Translations under genes and position numbers: made by a program
DNA from: a virus
DNA: 42,827 nt
Direction: 5' to 3' (one strand)
Virus record (IMG/VR): IMGVR_UViG_3300045931_000121
Span: 1 to 42,827 of that record
Notes under the pieces: generated by a model
Seen by the model: the letters and a program-made list of their open reading frames with translations, nothing else
The model's database searches: none
What the model was told of the DNA's origin: nothing
In this document: positions 39,909-42,827 of the stretch, piece after piece
How the letters are laid out: the number at the start of each line of letters is the position of its first letter
Position numbering within the stretch: the stretch's first letter is position 1

Positions 39909-40321
39909 TCAAGCAGTTCCTGCGCCACTGGGTTTTGTTGGATCTTGCCGTGTTTCGACGCTGGTTGACTGACGCCCGGATTGAGCACGCACGGGTGATA
40001 GACAATCAGGACGGGACGTATGGACGGGCATTTGATCTGCGCAACATTGATCCCGCTGCGACAATTGCCACAAGCGAGACGATGCAGACCGCGTTGGAAT
40101 TTGGAACGGATGCGATAGAGCCATTGGCGACGGCCCCGCCGCGTTGTTTGCGGCCAGCGCCCAGTCTTACCGATCTTGTTGCCAAGCATGGCGGATACAA
40201 TCGCATTCCGGTTGATGCGTGGGAACGACATCTGCGTGATGTCGAGGCATGGAAGCGCGATGTTCGGTTGGGCAATGCTGAAATTGAAATCAGTCCGCCG
40301 AAGGTGTGGAAGGCATCATGA
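39905..40321 (+). CDS. Conserved phage protein, C-terminal part (split gene)
   Basis: A 138-residue frame continuing the preceding family: HWVLLDLAVFRRWLTDARIE, then DNQDGTYGRAFDLRNIDPAA. The remaining residues (PRCLRPAPSLTDLVAKHGGY, VDAWERHLRDVEAWKRD) form an extra C-terminal module. It is coupled by ATGA to the first half and to the following HNH gene. Either gene fission, a frameshift mutation, or translation coupling that reconstitutes one protein. Confidence 0.58.
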   Translation: MIKQFLRHWVLLDLAVFRRWLTDARIEHARVIDNQDGTYGRAFDLRNIDPAATIATSETMQTALEFGTDAIEPLATAPPRCLRPAPSLTDLVAKHGGYNRIPVDAWERHLRDVEAWKRDVRLGNAEIEISPPKVWKAS

Positions 40322-40659
40322 GTGATTCATTTGACGTAATAGATTGGATGGTCTCCGAGGAAGGTCAGCGCGAAATTAAACAGCATTACGCCAATGAACG
40401 CGCCCGGTATCACGCCGCCAGGTTTCACCGTGATGCACATCGGCATGACGACCGTATCCCATATGAGACCCGACTTGCCGTTCTGCAGCGCGCCGACGAG
40501 CACTGCGAAAACTGCGGACGTTTTATCGCCGTCGGCTTCACGGCGTGTCTTGAATTGCACCACCTGACCTACGAGCGCGCCTATCACGCTGAATTACCGG
40601 AGGACCTGATGGCACTCTGTCGTGAGTGCCACGCAGCCACGCATGGGATGCGTGCATGA
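40318..40659 (+). CDS. HNH endonuclease
   Basis: A 113-residue protein. ETRLAVLQRADEHCENCGRF, then LELHHLTYERAYHAELPEDL and MALCRECHAATHG, form the ELHHLTY-type HNH core with two CxxC pairs holding zinc. It belongs to the compact HNH nucleases of phage early regions; the target is unknown. It starts at ATG 40318, overlapping the preceding stop. Confidence 0.85.
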   Translation: MSDSFDVIDWMVSEEGQREIKQHYANERARYHAARFHRDAHRHDDRIPYETRLAVLQRADEHCENCGRFIAVGFTACLELHHLTYERAYHAELPEDLMALCRECHAATHGMRA

Positions 40660-40681
40660 CCTGATTGCCTCGGGAGGGCTC

Positions 40682-41170
40682 ATGACACCACCGCGCACCG
40701 ACCTGTGGAGCGAGGAACGCGAGCGGCGGCTCATCGCATTGGTGGCGACCGAGCGGCGTGTGATCGATGTGGCGGAAAAGCTCGGCTGCACCAAGAACGC
40801 CGTGATCGGCAAGATCGGGCGGCTGAAGCGCGCCGGCGTGTTGCGTGAGACGCACTGGCTGTGGTCTGCGGACAGGAAAGGGGCCGAGGTGCGCTGGCCG
40901 CGGTTACGGCGCCGTTCGCCGCGCCCGCGCATCAAGCCGGAACCGCCACCACCGAAGGAACCGCCGCCGATGACCCGCCCGCCCGAGCCATGGGAGCCGC
41001 ATCTGATCCCGGCCTTCCCGATGCGGCAGCTCACGATCATGCAGCTCACCGATCGCACGTGCCGCTGGCCGGTGGGCGATCCCGGCACGCCCGGTTTCTT
41101 CTTCTGCGGCAACGATACCCCGGTCGAGCGGCCGTACTGCCCGGTGCACCACAAGGCCGCGCATGGGTGA
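40682..41170 (+). CDS. gcrA: GcrA-family cell cycle regulator
   Basis: A 162-residue protein. The N-terminal GcrA domain is clear: WSEERERRLIALVATERRVI, DVAEKLGCTKNAVIGKIGRL. A proline-rich linker (EPPPPKEPPPM) leads to the C-terminal CRWPVGDPGTPGFFFCG, then YCPVHHKAAH, which carries the sigma70-contacting cysteine/histidine motif. In Caulobacter, GcrA works with CcrM-methylated GANTC promoters. A phage copy next to an adenine methyltransferase suggests rewiring of host transcription. GGGAGGG precedes the ATG by a few bases. Confidence 0.85.
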   Translation: MTPPRTDLWSEERERRLIALVATERRVIDVAEKLGCTKNAVIGKIGRLKRAGVLRETHWLWSADRKGAEVRWPRLRRRSPRPRIKPEPPPPKEPPPMTRPPEPWEPHLIPAFPMRQLTIMQLTDRTCRWPVGDPGTPGFFFCGNDTPVERPYCPVHHKAAHG

Positions 41171-41679
41171 TGTCGATGACCAAAAAACCGTGGATGCCAC
41201 TCTACATCGGCGATTATCTGCGGAAGACCACGCACCTCGATGCGACCGGTTCGGGCGCCTACCTGCATTTGATCATGCATTATTGGGATCATGGCAATCT
41301 ACCGGACGACGACCGTGAGCTTGCCAGGATTGCCAAGCTGACACCGCGACAGTACGCAAAATTGCGTCCGTCACTGATCGCGTTTTTTCAGCCGGGTTGG
41401 CGACACAAGCGCATTGAAGATGAACTGCAACGGTTTGGGGAAATTAGCGAAAAGCGTTCTCGCGCCGGCATCATTGGTGCAGCTCAACGTCAAGCAAATG
41501 CTAAGCGTTTGCTTAAGCCGGGCCATACACAATCACCTAAGAATATTACTACTACTGAGACTGTACCGCGTAGCAAGGAAGAGGCCAGCCGACGTAAGGA
41601 AGGAAATGGAACCGAGCGCAAGCTCGAGCCAACAATCCAATTGGTCGAGCATGAGCGCAAAAAGGGGCATGGCGCATGA
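41170..41679 (+). CDS. DUF1376 (replication-associated) protein
   Basis: A 169-residue protein. PWMPLYIGDYLRKTTHLDAT, then GSGAYLHLIMHYWDHGNLPD, DDRELARIAKLTPRQYAKLR, is the DUF1376 domain found in phage replication-initiation genes. The C-terminal 70 residues are basic and low-complexity (TTTETVPRSKEEASRRKEGN). No helicase or primase is present elsewhere, so this is the best replication candidate. It starts at an ATG overlapping the gcrA stop. Confidence 0.8.
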   Translation: MSMTKKPWMPLYIGDYLRKTTHLDATGSGAYLHLIMHYWDHGNLPDDDRELARIAKLTPRQYAKLRPSLIAFFQPGWRHKRIEDELQRFGEISEKRSRAGIIGAAQRQANAKRLLKPGHTQSPKNITTTETVPRSKEEASRRKEGNGTERKLEPTIQLVEHERKKGHGA

Positions 41680-42131
41680 GCTACTGGGCCGCAATGTATA
41701 CCGACGTGCAAGCCGAGCCGCTTGCGCGTGCCAAGATCGAAGCACAAGGCTTTGGGACATTCCTGCCCTACTATCAGCACGGCACCTGGCGCGCCGGCCG
41801 ATTGTATATGCGGGAAAAGCCGTTGTTTCCGCGCTATCTGTTCGTGCATGTCCCGCACGATGCGGTCTGGTCGAGCTTGGTCGATACGGACGGGGTCCAT
41901 CACGTTCTGCTGGCCGGTGATGCGCCGGCGCGAATACCTGAGCAGGAACTGGCCGAGGCCATGCTTGCGCACGCTGACGGCCGCCACAACGTGATTGCGC
42001 CACGTCGTGATCTTCGTGGCCGGTTTCGCAAACGGCGCAGGCGAAGGCGGCGTCCCCGCCACGGGAAAGTTGCAACCGGGAAACCTTGTGGTATAAGCCC
42101 GCCAGGTTCCCCGCAGCACGCTACGGGTTGA
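41676..42131 (+). CDS. NusG/RfaH-like transcription elongation factor
   Basis: A 151-residue protein. Residues 1-100 are an NGN (NusG N-terminal) domain: WAAMYTDVQAEPLARAKIEA, FLPYYQHGTWRAGRLYMREK, PLFPRYLFVHVPHDAVWSSL, VHHVLLAGDAPARIPEQELA. The KOW domain is absent; instead a basic Arg-rich tail (RGRFRKRRRRRRRPRHGK) follows. In phages such proteins act as antiterminators of late transcription. No lambda Q-like gene is seen, so this is the main candidate for switching on the late operon. Confidence 0.8.
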   Translation: MSYWAAMYTDVQAEPLARAKIEAQGFGTFLPYYQHGTWRAGRLYMREKPLFPRYLFVHVPHDAVWSSLVDTDGVHHVLLAGDAPARIPEQELAEAMLAHADGRHNVIAPRRDLRGRFRKRRRRRRRPRHGKVATGKPCGISPPGSPQHATG

Positions 42132-42288
42132 GCCTTAGGGCGCTTCCACACACAAGTGCCCGCAAATGCGAAGCATTGCTTAGTTCAATGCGCCACGTTC
42201 GCCCACACGATCACCACCACGATCACGCAGAACACCACCACCACACCGGTCCAGTACCACTTCTCGAACTCGCCCTGGCCACATCCTC

Positions 42289-42456
42289 ATGCGCGACAAA
42301 CACCGCGACCTCATGCTGATCGAGATAGCACGCGCGCTCGAGCTGCTGCTCGCCGAGATGGCAAGCCAGCCAACCGCACGCAACAGTGCCGACCTCGTCG
42401 ACACCGCCGGCGTTCTCGCCGATGCACGCATGACCTTCGCACAAAACTACGAATGA
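42289..42456 (+). CDS. Small helical protein preceding the terminal HNH gene
   Basis: A 55-residue frame (RDKHRDLMLIEIARALELLL, AEMASQPTARNSADLVDTAG, VLADARMTFAQNYE), helical and Ala/Leu-rich. It ends in an ATGA overlap with the HNH gene, which is the main evidence that it is real. The 157 bases before it, after the NusG-like gene, contain no supported gene; they carry CAC/CCA repeats that give spurious His- or Val-rich frames on both strands. Confidence 0.55.
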   Translation: MRDKHRDLMLIEIARALELLLAEMASQPTARNSADLVDTAGVLADARMTFAQNYE

Positions 42457-42776
42457 AACTGCGCACCCTCGCCCCACTCGTGCGGAAAGCCGATGCTCGC
42501 ACCACACCGCTTCCGCCCAAGAAAAAAAATCCCGTCTACAACACTCCCGAATTCAGGGCGTGGCGTAAGGCTGTAGCGGATAGAGCCGGCAATAGATGCG
42601 AAGGACGGGACAAGCACGGACTGCGCTGCACCAGTGAGCACTGGTTGAGCGCACACCACATCCATGAACTGCGCGATGGTGGTGCGTTGCTCGATCTCAA
42701 CAATGGCGAACTGTTGTGCAGGTCATGCCATGAAAAGAAAACGATCGCTGCTCGTGTTCGTCGACTGCATCGATGA
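42453..42776 (+). CDS. HNH endonuclease near the genome right end
   Basis: A 107-residue protein. KNPVYNTPEFRAWRKAVADR, then GNRCEGRDKHGLRCTSEHWL, SAHHIHELRDGGALLDLNNG and ELLCRSCHEKKTIAARVRRL, form an HNH core of the type that lies immediately before the small terminase gene in HK97-like cos phages and helps cleave cos during packaging. In the window it is at the right edge, with the terminase genes at the left edge, as expected if the sequence is a linear form of a circular map. Confidence 0.85.
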   Translation: MKLRTLAPLVRKADARTTPLPPKKKNPVYNTPEFRAWRKAVADRAGNRCEGRDKHGLRCTSEHWLSAHHIHELRDGGALLDLNNGELLCRSCHEKKTIAARVRRLHR

Positions 42777-42800
42777 CTCGACTCGACGGGGGGACCGATA

Positions 42801-42827
42801 ATGTTTGGAAAGCCGCCGACAGATACC
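42801..42827 (+). CDS. Possible start of a gene cut by the window end
   Basis: An ATG at 42801 opens a frame (FGKPPTDT) that runs off the window after nine codons. A purine stretch (GACGGGGGGACC) lies just upstream. If the window were joined to its own start, the frame would stop after a few codons, so it may not be a real gene. Confidence 0.25.

Noticed and set aside
42180-42431. His-rich (plus strand, from 42188) or Val-rich membrane-like (minus strand) small proteins
   Set aside because: Both arise from CAC/CCA repeats. The minus-strand hydrophobic frame has no start codon before the hydrophobic run, and the plus-strand frame runs into the following gene in another phase without a ribosome site.

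Overview
The window looks like a nearly or fully complete genome of a temperate, long-tailed (siphovirus-like, HK97-type head) phage of an alphaproteobacterium, most likely a Rhizobiales host such as Bradyrhizobium or a relative. The reasons are the high-GC coding, tightly overlapping ATGA/TGATG gene junctions, a GcrA-type cell-cycle regulator, and the gene order terminase - protease/capsid - portal - connector - tail - integrase - repressor - HNH. No host housekeeping genes, tRNAs, rRNAs or CRISPR arrays were seen. The host assignment is inference; the phage nature is seen directly.

Layout. (1) 1-9.9 kb, rightward: a small helix-turn-helix protein, a broken ParB-like fragment, terminase small and large subunits, a fused prohead protease-major capsid protein, a small acidic/proline protein, the portal, two collagen-like proteins, a cadherin-like protein and the head-tail connector. 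(2) 9.9-12.7 kb, rightward: an accessory block of a MAF/DUF115-like protein, an HNH nuclease, a GT9-like glycosyltransferase and a SAM methyltransferase, set between head-completion genes. (3) 12.7-30.5 kb, rightward: head closure, a third collagen-like fibre, tail terminator, tail tube, tail chaperone with a probable -1 frameshift, tape measure, tail tip/baseplate, SPRY-containing and beta-helix-like host-recognition proteins, a small structural protein, a two-helix membrane protein (holin candidate) and a small secreted protein. Two related HNH genes lie antisense in this late operon, one intact (28.5-29.2 kb) and one 5'-truncated (31.0-31.5 kb). A strong rightward terminator follows at 31.5 kb.

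(4) 31.5-37.1 kb, leftward: two small membrane or secreted proteins, a structured leader, a large serine integrase, several small proteins, an ERF-type single-strand annealing protein and a Gp157-like protein. (5) 37.1-38.5 kb: the switch region, with a CI-like repressor, two Cro-like proteins and three related 15-bp TTTC-N7-GAAA sites overlapping candidate promoters. (6) 38.5-42.8 kb, rightward early genes: an MT-A70 adenine methyltransferase, a conserved phage protein split into two reading frames, two HNH nucleases, GcrA, a DUF1376 replication-type protein and a NusG-like factor. The last HNH gene sits at the right end, where HK97-type phages usually place it beside the cos/terminase junction.

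Together the genes describe a phage that integrates with a serine recombinase, controls lysis-lysogeny with a CI/Cro-like pair, probably switches transcription with NusG-like and GcrA-like proteins, and builds a virion carrying collagen-like fibres that may be enzymatically decorated. No recognisable endolysin is present, so host lysis is unexplained.
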